The notes: generated from the sequence alone by a model not told the origin. DNA of 64,000 nt from Nitrospirota bacterium (GCA_040755395.1 JBFMAX010000005.1:1-64000), one strand, 5' to 3'. Counted from the stretch's first letter, positions 52,985 to 62,325 are shown. Program-made: numbers and translations.

Positions 52985-55156
52985 TCACCTTCCTTTCTTC
53001 TGAACTCGAGGACGGATCTGTTGCAGCAGGGTCGTCGACACTCGCCGCATGAGCGGATCGTCCACGGCGCCGACCTGCTTGAACAGCGATTCAGCTTCGC
53101 GATAGTTCTTTTGCATGAGCTGGATTCGCCCCAGTTGCAGCCGTGCCCACTGCGCCTGATCAGGCCGCGGCCTTGCCGCCAAGACCTGCCGGTACAGCCC
53201 GACGGCACGGTCGTATTGTTGCACCTTCGCGAGCAAGTCCCCGAATTCGAGTAATGCGGCCGCGTCTCGGAAAGATCCCGTCCGCCAGGCTTCTTCGTAT
53301 ACAAGGAGCGCCTCATCGGATTTCCCCGCCTCCGCCAACGTCCTGGCGAGGAGAATCAGCATGTCCGGCCGATCAGGATGGCGCTCGTACAGACGCAGCC
53401 ATCGGCGACACACCCGGATGGCCCCACTCCGATCGCCCTGTTGTCGCATCGCTTTCACCAGGAGCCCCAGCGCCTCGGGTGTGGATCGTCCCACCGGGAA
53501 TTGGAGCCGGTATCGCTCGAACACTTTTCGAGCCGCGGCGGGATCATGCTGCGCGAGATACGTCCGGCCCAGTCCGATCAGCGCCTGTTCAAGAAACGGC
53601 CTCCCTTTCGGCTCACGAAGGATGGTTTGGTACAGACGGGTGGCCTGGGCTGTGAATCCGAGGCGTCGGTGGGCATCCGCCACGTTCAGGAGCAACTCCT
53701 GTCCCAGATAGACCCGATCGGCAAGCGCCCCATGTCGATGGAACAACGTCACGGCCGTGAGGTCATCTCCTGCTTTGAAGGCTGCTTCCATCCAAGGGCG
53801 AAGAATGGTTGCGATCCGCGATGCGGCGGTCTCCGGCCAGGGATCGCCTTCGATGCGTCCCGACCGCTTTGTGACATCCTGATACGCCTGAATCGCCTGC
53901 ATCCGGTCTCCGGCGGATTCGTAATGCTCGCCCAAGCGAAACAGCGCTTCGCTTGCCAGGACGTTGTCCGCATACCGGGCCGCAATCGTACGAAGGGTCT
54001 CCCGCTGCTCCGCGGGATCGAGGTACGGCGCCGGCTCCCCACGCATCGCGCTCTCGACGGTCAGTCGCAGCAGGTTGCCCTCGGCGTCGGCAACCGCTTC
54101 CAATCCGAGCTGGACCAATCGCAGCTTTGCAAGCGGTTCGGTCGGCGTGCCGGGATACAAGGTCAGGGCTGATGTGTAAAAGATTTCCGCCTGGTGCCGG
54201 AGCCCGGACTTCTGGAACGTATCCCCTATCGAAACGAGCGCGGACGGAGCATCAGCATGGCGCGGATAGAGGTTGTAGAACGTGCTATAGATGTGCCTAG
54301 CCAGATGGAGCCTGCCGGTTTCGAACAACGTGGAAGCAAAGCGCAGCAAGGAACCGGGATCCCGTTTGACGAACGCTGGCCAGCGGCGATAGCAGAAGTC
54401 GAACAGCGGCTGCGCCTCCTGGATGCGCCCCTGCTGGTAGAGCGCGGTCGCCGTCCCCAGGGTCGCGCGCATGACGATGCCCTCGTCTGCCGTCCGCCGG
54501 CGCAGAGTGTCGAGCGCCTGCTCGGCTTCGCGCCATTTTTCGAGCGCCATGAACGTGACGCCCTGTCCGAGCAGAGCGCGATCGGCGTCATAGCCGGACT
54601 GTGCGTGAGCCGCCGCGCGCTCGTACGTGGCGAGGGCTTCGTGGTGCCATCCGAGTTCGTTGTACAGATCGCCGACTCGCCACTCCGCGCGCACCGCATT
54701 CGGCGTCCCGGGATAATCGCGAATCAGCACGCGATACACGTTGATGGCTTCAGATCGACTGGCGTCCGTCCGGCCAGCCAGCGCGGTCGCGTCGGCGAGG
54801 AAGGCCAACGCAGCCTGGGCCACCGGACTGTTCGGCTGTTGCTTGACGGCATTCTGAAAATATCGCACGGCAGCGGCGTAGTCACGTTCCTGAAACGCTT
54901 GGACCCCGTATTGGAACGCGGCGCTCGCCTCTTGTGCCAAAGCATGATTGTAGCGAGGTCCGTCGTCCGGCAGAGGAAAGAGCGCCTCGTAAAGACGCGA
55001 TGACGTGGTCGAGACAGTTTGCTGCATTGACGTGGCCGAGCGGCCCGGCTCTCCGGCGTGAGCTCCTAGACCGAGGCTCCCGAACAGCAGCACGCCAACG
55101 GCCACGCAGCGCGCGATAGTGATGGCTCGATTTAGCACGTGCGAAACAGTGAGCAA
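52985..55156 (-). CDS. Secreted TPR-repeat protein of unknown function
   Basis: About 723 aa. A TTG start at 55156 has an AAGGG 8 nt upstream; a GTG at 55138 is an alternative. N-terminal signal peptide (VAVGVLLFGSLGLGAHA, cleavage likely before GEP), then around 15 helical TPR-like repeats to the C-terminus (e.g. FQYGVQAFQERDYAAAVRYF, ALGLLVKAMRQQGDRSGAIR). Probably periplasmic or outer-membrane associated scaffold. It ends 4 bp before the sensor kinase start, so the two are co-transcribed. I do not recognise a specific family; a flagellar or envelope-scaffold role is inferred from location. Confidence 0.75.
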   Translation of the reverse strand: MLTVSHVLNRAITIARCVAVGVLLFGSLGLGAHAGEPGRSATSMQQTVSTTSSRLYEALFPLPDDGPRYNHALAQEASAAFQYGVQAFQERDYAAAVRYFQNAVKQQPNSPVAQAALAFLADATALAGRTDASRSEAINVYRVLIRDYPGTPNAVRAEWRVGDLYNELGWHHEALATYERAAAHAQSGYDADRALLGQGVTFMALEKWREAEQALDTLRRRTADEGIVMRATLGTATALYQQGRIQEAQPLFDFCYRRWPAFVKRDPGSLLRFASTLFETGRLHLARHIYSTFYNLYPRHADAPSALVSIGDTFQKSGLRHQAEIFYTSALTLYPGTPTEPLAKLRLVQLGLEAVADAEGNLLRLTVESAMRGEPAPYLDPAEQRETLRTIAARYADNVLASEALFRLGEHYESAGDRMQAIQAYQDVTKRSGRIEGDPWPETAASRIATILRPWMEAAFKAGDDLTAVTLFHRHGALADRVYLGQELLLNVADAHRRLGFTAQATRLYQTILREPKGRPFLEQALIGLGRTYLAQHDPAAARKVFERYRLQFPVGRSTPEALGLLVKAMRQQGDRSGAIRVCRRWLRLYERHPDRPDMLILLARTLAEAGKSDEALLVYEEAWRTGSFRDAAALLEFGDLLAKVQQYDRAVGLYRQVLAARPRPDQAQWARLQLGRIQLMQKNYREAESLFKQVGAVDDPLMRRVSTTLLQQIRPRVQKKGR

Positions 55157-55167
55157 GTTCTATGCCC
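55153..55167 (-). promoter_or_regulatory. Possible sigma-54 element at the TPR gene start
   Basis: GGGCATAGAACTTGC on minus: GGCA and TTGC correctly spaced. It overlaps the TTG start and its SD, so if real the translation start must be downstream (for example the GTG at 55138). Confidence 0.3.
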
Positions 55168-55319
55168 TTTTTCATAGGCCAGAATTTCGCAAGATGGATT
55201 TATCAAATAGGTGGCGGGCTCTGACCGGCTAGATCCGGCGTCAACAAATCTGTCAGAATGCACGCCGGAGGGTCAAAGAGTTGACACCAGCATCGGAGAG
55301 AACGGCGGAGGAGACAGAC

Positions 55320-56732
55320 TCAGTTCTGAAACGAATAGGCCTGAGTCTTGGGATCGAATCCTTTCCGCTTCAGCTTTTCCACCAGCGTCGTCCGATTGAG
55401 GTGCAACAGTTGAGCAGCCTTACTGGTGATCCCGTTAGCCTGGCGCAAGGCTTCGACGATCAGCCGATTCTCGTATTGCTCGAGTTCCTTGGCCAGGTTG
55501 ATGCCCCGTTCGCCAAAGTGAATGAACCTCTCACTCTGCGCGGATCGACTGGGCGCTTGTCGCGCGATTTTTTCCGGCAGGTCGGCGAAGCCGATCGTCC
55601 CCGACTTCTTCAGTACCACGAGTCGCTCGATCAGGTTTTCCAGTTCTCTGATATTTCCCGGCCAGTCGTAGGCCGCCAACTGCGCTAGCGCTTCCGGCTC
55701 AATCCCTTGAATCGAGGTCTGCTTGACCTGGTTGAACCGGTGAATGAAATGATTGACGAGCGACGGAATGTCGCTTCGCCGCTCGCGCAGCGGAGGAATG
55801 TGGACAGGAATCACGTTCAGACGGTAGTACAAATCATGCCGGAACTTCTTCTCCTGGACCGCCTGCTCCAGATCCTGATTGGTTGCGGCGATGACACGGA
55901 CGTCCACCGTAATGGTCTTGGTTCCGCCGACACGTTCAAAACACCGCTCCTGCAACACGCGCAGCAGCTTCGCCTGCAGGGAAACAGGCATCTCCGCGAT
56001 TTCATCAAGAAAGATGGTCCCGCCGTGTGCCAATTCGAACCGCCCCATTCTGGTGTAAGCTGCCCCGGTGAACGCCCCCTTTTCATGGCCGAACAACTCT
56101 GATTCCAACAGATTCTCGGGTATCGCCCCACAGTTCACGGGCACGAGCGGACGCCCCCGGCGGTAACTGTTAAAGTGCAACATCCTGGCGACCAATTCCT
56201 TCCCCGTCCCGCTTTCTCCCATAATGAGCACGGTGCTATCGCTGTCGGCCACCCTCTCCACAAAATCCAACACGCCGCGCATCGCCTCGCTGGCGCCGAT
56301 CAAGTTTTCGAAACGGTATTGATCGCGGACTGCCTTGCGCAGCAGGCGATTCTCTTGACGGAGGCGCTGAAATTCGATCGCCTTCCCGACCACCGCCGCA
56401 ACCGCGTCGCACTCGAACGGTTTCGTGATGAAATCGAACGCGCCGGCTTTCATTGCCCGCACGGCGTAATCGATGGTGCCGTAACCGGTCATCATGATCG
56501 CGACGATCTTTGCGTCGATTCGTGAGAGCCGCTCCAAAACCTCCAGCCCGTCCATACCCGGCATCTGCAGATCGGTGACTACGACCTGTACAGGTGTATC
56601 CTTGACGACTTGAATCGCCGTCTGGCCGTCGGCAACGGTCGTGACCTGGTATCCTTCGGCCACGAGTGTTTCGCTCAAGACATCTACGACCGCCGGGTCG
56701 TCATCGACAACGAGAACATGGGGTTGACTCAT
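55320..56732 (-). CDS. NtrC-family sigma-54 activator, FlrA/FleQ- or FlbD-like candidate
   Basis: 470 aa: receiver (VDDD, Asp54 in VVVTDLQMP, Lys in ITKPF), signalling helix RLRQENRLLRKAV, AAA+ domain with GESGTGKE (172-179) and GAFTGA (219-224), and a C-terminal HTH (GITSKAAQLLHLNRTTLVEK) that is the FleQ-type sequence. SD GGAGGA 5 nt before the ATG. No cognate kinase is adjacent, so it may be an orphan master regulator. It stands first in the regulatory set (RR, TPR protein, kinase, RR), all on minus. The FleQ-like HTH suggests control of early flagellar genes. Confidence 0.88.
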   Translation of the reverse strand: MSQPHVLVVDDDPAVVDVLSETLVAEGYQVTTVADGQTAIQVVKDTPVQVVVTDLQMPGMDGLEVLERLSRIDAKIVAIMMTGYGTIDYAVRAMKAGAFDFITKPFECDAVAAVVGKAIEFQRLRQENRLLRKAVRDQYRFENLIGASEAMRGVLDFVERVADSDSTVLIMGESGTGKELVARMLHFNSYRRGRPLVPVNCGAIPENLLESELFGHEKGAFTGAAYTRMGRFELAHGGTIFLDEIAEMPVSLQAKLLRVLQERCFERVGGTKTITVDVRVIAATNQDLEQAVQEKKFRHDLYYRLNVIPVHIPPLRERRSDIPSLVNHFIHRFNQVKQTSIQGIEPEALAQLAAYDWPGNIRELENLIERLVVLKKSGTIGFADLPEKIARQAPSRSAQSERFIHFGERGINLAKELEQYENRLIVEALRQANGITSKAAQLLHLNRTTLVEKLKRKGFDPKTQAYSFQN

Positions 56733-56921
56733 GACATTCCTCCGCCTACTTGATCACAAACGCGAGACGATGCATGTTCGCTTCTTTTGACGGCTGGCGC
56801 CGAACGACGCCGATCGCCAAAGAAATTGGATAGGGAACGAGCACGATTCGAAAAGGGAACCTGAATCGACTCATTGTCCGGGAGGCACAGTTCGTCGCTT
56901 GCCCGACAGATTCTAAAACCG

Positions 56922-56939
56922 GTTGCCAGAGTTGGCAAC
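56922..56939. promoter_or_regulatory. Operator-like palindrome upstream of the orphan sigma-54 activator
   Basis: GTTGCCA-GAGT-TGGCAAC, perfect 7-bp arms, about 190 bp upstream of the regulator start at 56732. The size and position suit a dimeric regulator's binding site, possibly autoregulatory. No promoter was identified between it and the gene. Confidence 0.35.
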
Positions 56940-57345
56940 TTTTCCGTGCTTTTGCGCAGCGCCCCCGATCTTCCGGTGTTCCTCGAGAGTCCTCGATGGT
57001 GATAGACCCGGCACCCAAGCTCAAAATTGAAACAGTCCCATTTTGATGAAAGTCAGATCCGCCAAGTTCAGAGCTTTGAGAGCCTTTTCTGGCGAAATGA
57101 GAATTGTTTCGTGATTTATACACCTCATAGCACGCGCAACCCCCATCGGTAACCGATGTTGAGATGGGTTCGAATCTCCGGGAGACCCCGGCCTCGGTCT
57201 ATGCGGTTTCCCGCTGTCGCTCTCCGCCGCCGAAGGTCAACAAAGACTCCCGGACTCCTTTCTTTGTCTCAGATCTAACTGCTCGACTGGGGTCCCGGAG
57301 TGGGCCACCAAGAAGGTTGATGCGGGACGATCCGATCACTGCGGC

Positions 57346-57369
57346 GTCAAGCGTCAACAGACGCTTGAC
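57346..57369. repeat. Perfect 10-bp stem-loop
   Basis: GTCAAGCGTC-AACA-GACGCTTGAC. It lies 8 bp before the antitoxin fragment on plus. No U-run follows. Confidence 0.7.
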
Positions 57370-57376
57370 ACATCTC

Positions 57377-57481
57377 AGAGGGATTGTGATGTCAATGCGG
57401 TTGAACAACGCGTTCGGCGGCGGTGCGGAGACATGGATGCGGATGCAGGCGGCCTACGACCTCGTCGCGCATTCTTCATGA
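57377..57481 (+). pseudogene. C-terminal remnant of a HigA-like antitoxin
   Basis: The last 34 codons before a stop include MRLNNAFGGGAETWMRMQAA followed by YDL, matching the end of the HigA/VapI antidote domain (RLxxxFGxxxExWxxLQxxYDL). Upstream the frame has no HTH, and no HigB toxin is visible, so this is a truncated relic. Confidence 0.55.
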
Positions 57482-57923
57482 CGGTTCGTCGCACCGCACC
57501 CATTGTTTTAGCTCATTGCAGTGGGCAGAGCAATGGGCGCCCCGAGCAACGGGTACCCGAGAGTCGCCAAGCATCGGACCCCATTGCAGACCCGGAGCCA
57601 TGGTACCAGGCCCGGCTGCCCGCGCGTCCCCGCACGCCCGCCGGGCGCGGACAGGCAGACCGGTCGGCTTGGCTCGCCCACCCCTGGGTGGGTCAGGGTC
57701 CCCAGAGCTTTGACCAGTCGGTTCCCCTTCCGGCCGTCTGGGTAGCTACTGGAATGTCCCGACCTGTCTGCCGGAGCACAGGCAAGCGACTCCCCAGACT
57801 AGACTGGCCCCTGCAAGACACTCAATGCCTTTCACCTCACGGCGCACTGAATTTGCGCGCGAGGTTCTTGACCATGGAAGCCGCCCGCGCTAAGAATGGA
57901 CGCACGCGGATGCACCGCCAACA

Positions 57924-58000
57924 CTGATCTCCCCGCGCTCCAGGAACTGGGCGGCTGGAAGCGCTGAGCATGGTGGAACACTATGGCCATTTTCCCCTGT
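57924..58000 (+). pseudogene. Frameshifted tyrosine-recombinase (phage integrase) fragment
   Basis: DLPALQELGGWK is followed, after a one-base frameshift at about 57961, by LSMVEHYGHF. This is the C-terminal integrase motif carrying the catalytic Tyr (normally ...LQELGGWKTLSMVERYAH). Everything upstream, including the R-H-x-x-R box, is absent. It lies 260 bp before tRNA-Thr, a common integration target. Confidence 0.65.
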
Positions 58001-58257
58001 CTACTATTCCACATGATTCATGTATTCATGACGGTTCGTGACCACACTGCCAAGACGCCACGCGTCGGACCCCATTGCATCGAGAAGAGCTTCGTCGAAT
58101 CGAGTCGAACGGCCGTTCTAGGAGAAGTAGAATGTGGGCGAAGACGCAAGCAGTCGAAACGTTGGCCCCATTGCCCAACGCTTTTCACACCTTGGCTTCG
58201 TTGGCTTTGGAGCTTACCCCACCAATGGAAGCTTAATTCGTTGTTCGTCGTTTGGAA

Positions 58258-58333
58258 GCTGGCGTAGCTCAATCGGCAGAGCAGCGGTTTTGTAAACCGC
58301 CGGTTGGAGGTTCGAGTCCTCTCGCCAGCTCCA
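58258..58333 (+). tRNA. tRNA-Thr (anticodon UGU), CCA encoded
   Basis: Full cloverleaf: acceptor GCTGGCG/CGCCAGC, D arm GCTC..GAGC, anticodon arm GCGGT-TTTGTAA-ACCGC with anticodon TGT, T arm GGAGG-TTCGAGT-CCTCT (one G-U), discriminator T, and genomic CCA at 58331-58333. Stands alone, on the opposite strand to its neighbours. Confidence 0.97.
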
Positions 58334-58571
58334 TACCTTGCTTGACCCGACCGGCGGCTCTTTATCGTTTTATGGAACTTGCGCCGCCGGAGAAACTCCT
58401 CCAGCGCTCTTTCCTCTTCTCTCGCTCGACCCGGAGCCTTTCTCGTTGTTCTCGGCGGCGGGAGAGACCCTTCCAGTCGTTCTGTTTGCTTGCGCAGACC
58501 GACAGAGAAGCTGGAGAAACGGCAAGACGCTAGTTCGTCGGGCTGTAATTCCAGAGGTGCGCGGGTATCGA

Positions 58572-59984
58572 CTACGCCTGGGTGAGATTGCCTTCTTCTT
58601 CGGTATCCTCCAACTCGACTTCGGGCTTGCTCTTGGTGTTGGCGGGATGGAGGCCGTATTTCTTGAGCATCTTGTAAAAATCGGCTCGATATCGGCCGGC
58701 AAACTGGGCGGCGCGGGAAATGTTCCCTCCGGTCAACTGCAGAACCTGCTTCAGGTAGTTGCGCTCGAAATCCTCCTTTGCCTCGGTCAGCGGCTTCAAC
58801 GGCGCGTCGCCCGAGACGCTCACGGACGGAAGCAAATCCGGGGTAATCATGTCTTGTTGGGACATGACCACCGCTTTCTCGATCGCGTTTTCCAACTCGC
58901 GCACATTTCCCGGCCAGGGATACAGCATCAGTTTCTGCATAGCGGCCGGCGTGAATCCACGGATGTCTTTATTCATCCGCTGCGTGCTCTGCTTCAGGAA
59001 GTGCTGCGCTAGGATCGGAATGTCATCGCGCCGCTCGCGCAACGGCGGAATCGTAAGCGGGACGACCTGGATCCGATAATACAAATCGTTCCGGAACGTC
59101 CCCGCCTTCACCGCCTCTCCGAGATCTTTGTTCGTCGCCGCGATGATTCTCACATCGACCTTGGTCGAATAGTCGGCCCCGACCTCCTTCACCTCTCGCT
59201 CCTGCACCGCCCGCAGCAGCTTGACCTGCATGGACAGCGGCATCTCGCCGATCTCGTCGAGAAACAACGTGCCGCCGTTCGCGCTCTGAAACAGCCCGCG
59301 CTTGGGTCCGTGCGCGTTGGTGAAGGCGCCGCGGACGTGCCCGAATAGCTCGCTTTCGAACAGGGTCTCCGGAATGGCCGCGCAATTGAGGGCGACGAAC
59401 GGCCCGCGGGCGCGCCGGCTGTTCGTATGAATCACCCGAGCCAGCACCTCCTTGCCTGTCCCCGTCTCGCCGAAGAGACAGATCGTCGCATCCGAGTCCG
59501 CCACTTGGGCCACCTGCTGGAAGAGCCGCTGCATGGCGGCGCTCCGCGCCACCACGTTCTCGAGGCCGTACAGTTCCTTGACCAGCGACTTGAGCCGCTG
59601 GATCTCTCTACTCATACGTTGCTGCGACAGCGCCTTGTCGATGGTCGCCCGGAGATCCTTGTCGTCGAACGGTTTGGTGAGGTACCCACATGCGCCGCGC
59701 TGCATGGCTTCGACGGCGTTCGGAATGCTACCGTGCGCCGTCAGAATCAGCACCGGCAGGCCCGGGTGAATCCGAAGCAGTTCTTCCGCCACATCGAGAC
59801 CATCCTCGCCTCTCAACCGCAGGTCGGTGATGGCCAAATCGTAGACATCTTTCCGCGCGGCGGCGACGGCTTCCTGACCGGTGGTGCAGGGCGTCACGTG
59901 GAACCCCATTGCGGAGAGCCGCATCTTCAGGAGATGCAACAATCCTTCGTCGTCGTCGATGACAAGAATACGTTCGTGTTCCAT
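58572..59984 (-). CDS. glrR: GlrR-like sigma-54 response regulator
   Basis: 470 aa: receiver (IDDDE, Asp54 in LAITDLRLRGEDG), AAA+ with GETGTGKE, and a Fis-type HTH (GNISRAAQFAGRYRADFYKM). The sigma-54 contact loop reads GAFTNA (219-224) rather than GAFTGA, and the segment ANGGTLFLDEIGEMPLSMQV follows. It is last in the order kinase - lipoprotein - regulator, identical to glrK-qseG-glrR (qseE-qseG-qseF). In enterobacteria GlrR activates rpoE and small-RNA genes for envelope stress. The C-terminal Glu-rich tail is short. Confidence 0.85.
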   Translation of the reverse strand: MEHERILVIDDDEGLLHLLKMRLSAMGFHVTPCTTGQEAVAAARKDVYDLAITDLRLRGEDGLDVAEELLRIHPGLPVLILTAHGSIPNAVEAMQRGACGYLTKPFDDKDLRATIDKALSQQRMSREIQRLKSLVKELYGLENVVARSAAMQRLFQQVAQVADSDATICLFGETGTGKEVLARVIHTNSRRARGPFVALNCAAIPETLFESELFGHVRGAFTNAHGPKRGLFQSANGGTLFLDEIGEMPLSMQVKLLRAVQEREVKEVGADYSTKVDVRIIAATNKDLGEAVKAGTFRNDLYYRIQVVPLTIPPLRERRDDIPILAQHFLKQSTQRMNKDIRGFTPAAMQKLMLYPWPGNVRELENAIEKAVVMSQQDMITPDLLPSVSVSGDAPLKPLTEAKEDFERNYLKQVLQLTGGNISRAAQFAGRYRADFYKMLKKYGLHPANTKSKPEVELEDTEEEGNLTQA

Positions 59985-59992
59985 ACGCTCCC

Positions 59993-60778
59993 CTACGGAC
60001 GTGTGTCGGTCCCCGGCGCCGGCAACACGCTCGTCGGGGGCCTGATGGGTCTGGTTTTTTCTCTCATTTCCTGGTCGATACGTTTGAGCGCCTCGAGTTG
60101 ATTGGTGAGTTCTTCGATCTTCTTGTCCCGTTCGTTGATCTGGCGCTGAAGCGTTTGAAGCGTCAGCGTATCTGCGCCGCCGAGCTTCGGGATGTCGCGC
60201 TTATTGATCATCGCCTCCATTCTACGGTCGCGTTCGCTCAGTTCCCGTTGGAGCGATTCGACGGACGAGGTGTCCGCTTCCTTCATGACCAGAAGCTGTT
60301 GGATCGCCACTTCCCGGTCCAACAAGTCCCGCACCAGGCGCTCGGCCGTCTGGGCCAGCGCCGCGTTGTGTTCCACCAGAGACGGCGCGGTCAACACCGA
60401 CTTGACCCAGGACTGGTCGACAGGATTCGGAGTCTCCTGAAGAAGTCGGATCCAGAGCGCGCTTGACGCCGCCTGACGGCTTTTGGGAGCCACCGCGATG
60501 ACCTTGTGGAAGTACTTCGCCGCGGCTTCTCGGCTCTCAAACAGCGCGACCAACGCCCGTGTGAAGTACACGTGATCGCACGCGTTGTGCTCCACGCATT
60601 TGTTCGCCAGCGCCTCCTGCTTTCGCGCGACGGCCTGGAACATCTTCGCATCGCCCTGTTCGGCCGTAAAGAACGGCGTGGAAGGCAAGGGCGTATCGGC
60701 GAGCATTGCGCAGCCCCACAGTCCAATCAGCAGAAGCGCGGCGCCGATCCCGTTCAGAGGCCGAGAGCACCTCCTCAT
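59993..60778 (-). CDS. qseG: QseG-like outer-membrane lipoprotein
   Basis: 261 aa. Lipoprotein signal with lipobox LWGC (Cys23), a helical domain with a conserved Cys pair (KCVEHNACDHVYFTRALVAL), and a C-terminal coiled coil (LQRQINERDKKIEELTNQLE) ending in a Pro-rich tail. QseG connects to the kinase GlrK/QseE in the envelope. ATGA overlap with the kinase gene upstream and 8 bp to glrR. Confidence 0.8.
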   Translation of the reverse strand: MRRCSRPLNGIGAALLLIGLWGCAMLADTPLPSTPFFTAEQGDAKMFQAVARKQEALANKCVEHNACDHVYFTRALVALFESREAAAKYFHKVIAVAPKSRQAASSALWIRLLQETPNPVDQSWVKSVLTAPSLVEHNAALAQTAERLVRDLLDREVAIQQLLVMKEADTSSVESLQRELSERDRRMEAMINKRDIPKLGGADTLTLQTLQRQINERDKKIEELTNQLEALKRIDQEMREKTRPIRPPTSVLPAPGTDTRP

Positions 60779-62325
60779 GTCGCTCCTCCGGGTTTGGTGA
60801 GACGCAGCGTGAATCGCACCGTCGTCCCTTTGCCCACTTCGCTTTCAATCCAAATACGCCCGCCGTGGGCTTCGACCACCTTCTTCGCCAGCGCCAGGCC
60901 CAGTCCGCTGCCGGGAGAAACGTGCTTGCCCTTCGTCCGTCCCTGGTAAAAGCGTTCGAAGATATGCGGAAGATCCTCGGCTGCGATCCCCGGTCCCCCA
61001 TCTGCGACCGTCACCAGCAGTACACCCGTGTTGGGATCGGGCTCCATCAGAAGCTTGACCACGCCGCCTTCCGGGCTGAACTTCAACGCGTTGGAAAGCA
61101 GATTGTCGAGCACCTGCTCGATCCTGGCAAAATCCGCTTTGACCCAGACTCGATCTGATGGGACTTCCATGAGCAACTGGATGTGCTTCGCATCGGCCAA
61201 CAGCCGAACCTTGTTGATGGAAATTTCAGCCACCCGTTTCAAATCGGTCGGGACGATCCGGTATTCCATCATCCCGGCTTCCATCTTGGACAAATCCAAA
61301 ATCGTCGAAATCAGATGAATGAGGCGGCGGCTGCTGTCCGACATGATGCGCAAGGTCGTCCGCTGCTCTTGCGCCAACGGCCCGGGAATTTCGTCCAGGA
61401 GCAATTGCGTGCCCTCTTGAATCGATGCCATGGGTGTTCGCAACTCGTGCGACACGTGGGCCAGGAATTCGGACTTCATGTCGTCCAACTGCTGGAGCTT
61501 CTTCCCCACCCAATTGACCGTATCGACCAGTTCCCGCAGATCGCTCGGCACGACGATTTGCAAAGGCGTGCCGAAATTCCCCTGCCCGATTTCCTTAATG
61601 TGGCTCTGGAGACGCCGGAGCGGGCGCAAGATGCTGTAACTGGCGATGCCCGCCAATCCGAGACCGAACAGCAACGCAACCAGGGCGAGTTGCTCGGTCA
61701 CCGCCTCCGCACGCGCCGAACTGGCACGCGATTGACTGACACCAACGCTGATCCGCGCTTCGTGCAAGCCGATATAGCCTTGCAGGGTCGAGGTCATGCG
61801 ATCGGTCAAGGCATCGCGCCGATTTTCGTACACCGCCAGAACCTCTTTGGAACCGTTCGCGGTCTGTTCCGCCTCCGAAGTGAACAAAGCCAGTCGCTCT
61901 TTTTGAAGACGTTCAGTGTCCTTCAAGAGTTGCTGTCCCTGTGGGGATGTCTCTTGAGTCAACAAGGTTCGGAGCAGCCGCGCGAACTCTTCAGCCTCTT
62001 CGTGAAAGTTGTGAAGAAACGTCGCATCGCGGACGGCGAAATATTTTTTCTCGCTTTGAATCTGGCTGTAGAGAGAGGTAAGCAACCGTTTGGTCGTTTC
62101 AATCGCGGGATAGTGAAGCGATACCATTTCCGTGCTCAAGACGGTCAACTGCCGAAGCTGAAGAAGCGCATAGAGATTCACTCCTACCATGACGGCAATA
62201 ATAACCAGGGAGGTGAGAACCAATCGCCAGAAAATCGAAACACCGGCCACTGACAATCTCTTGCTCTTGGTGGTCAAAATCGTAGTGGAGGAAGCGCTTT
62301 CATCGATGTAGGCAAATCCATACAT
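60775..62325 (-). CDS. glrK: GlrK-like membrane sensor histidine kinase
   Basis: 516 aa. Cytoplasmic N-tail, transmembrane helix 1 (FWRLVLTSLVIIAVMVGVNL), a helical periplasmic sensor (~55-200), helix 2 (LALVALLFGLGLAGIASYSI), HAMP, HisKA with LAHVSHELRTPMASIQEGTQ and HATPase (NLLSNALKFS, ADGGPGI, GSGLGLALAKKVVEAHGG). The GTQLLLDE region after the His box is typical of GlrK. The ATG at 62325 follows AT-rich DNA without a clear SD; the 276-bp upstream gap holds a terminator of the preceding gene. Confidence 0.85.
   Translation of the reverse strand: MYGFAYIDESASSTTILTTKSKRLSVAGVSIFWRLVLTSLVIIAVMVGVNLYALLQLRQLTVLSTEMVSLHYPAIETTKRLLTSLYSQIQSEKKYFAVRDATFLHNFHEEAEEFARLLRTLLTQETSPQGQQLLKDTERLQKERLALFTSEAEQTANGSKEVLAVYENRRDALTDRMTSTLQGYIGLHEARISVGVSQSRASSARAEAVTEQLALVALLFGLGLAGIASYSILRPLRRLQSHIKEIGQGNFGTPLQIVVPSDLRELVDTVNWVGKKLQQLDDMKSEFLAHVSHELRTPMASIQEGTQLLLDEIPGPLAQEQRTTLRIMSDSSRRLIHLISTILDLSKMEAGMMEYRIVPTDLKRVAEISINKVRLLADAKHIQLLMEVPSDRVWVKADFARIEQVLDNLLSNALKFSPEGGVVKLLMEPDPNTGVLLVTVADGGPGIAAEDLPHIFERFYQGRTKGKHVSPGSGLGLALAKKVVEAHGGRIWIESEVGKGTTVRFTLRLTKPGGAT

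Larger units (their letters stand above)
56733..58257. other. 1.5-kb gene-poor scar before tRNA-Thr
   Basis: No intact gene is supportable. It contains an operator-like palindrome (56922-56939), a 15-bp palindrome CATCGGT-A-ACCGATG (57144-57158), a stem-loop (57346-57369), antitoxin and recombinase fragments, and two diverged copies of a motif set (CATGACGGTTCGT at 57478 and 58028; TCGGACCCCATTGCA at 57574 and 58066). The picture is of an old integrated element at the tRNA that has mostly been deleted. Confidence 0.55.

Noticed and set aside
57050-57123. Possible HigB toxin upstream of the HigA fragment
   Set aside because: No frame on the plus strand retains HigB motifs, and the vague similarity on minus is in the wrong orientation.
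57130-57185. tRNA-like T-arm (GAGAT-GGGTTCGA-ATCTC)
   Set aside because: The rest of a cloverleaf cannot be drawn; at most a relic.
61183-62253. 356-codon open frame on plus over glrK
   Set aside because: Antisense shadow; Gln/Arg/His-rich and without recognisable domain.
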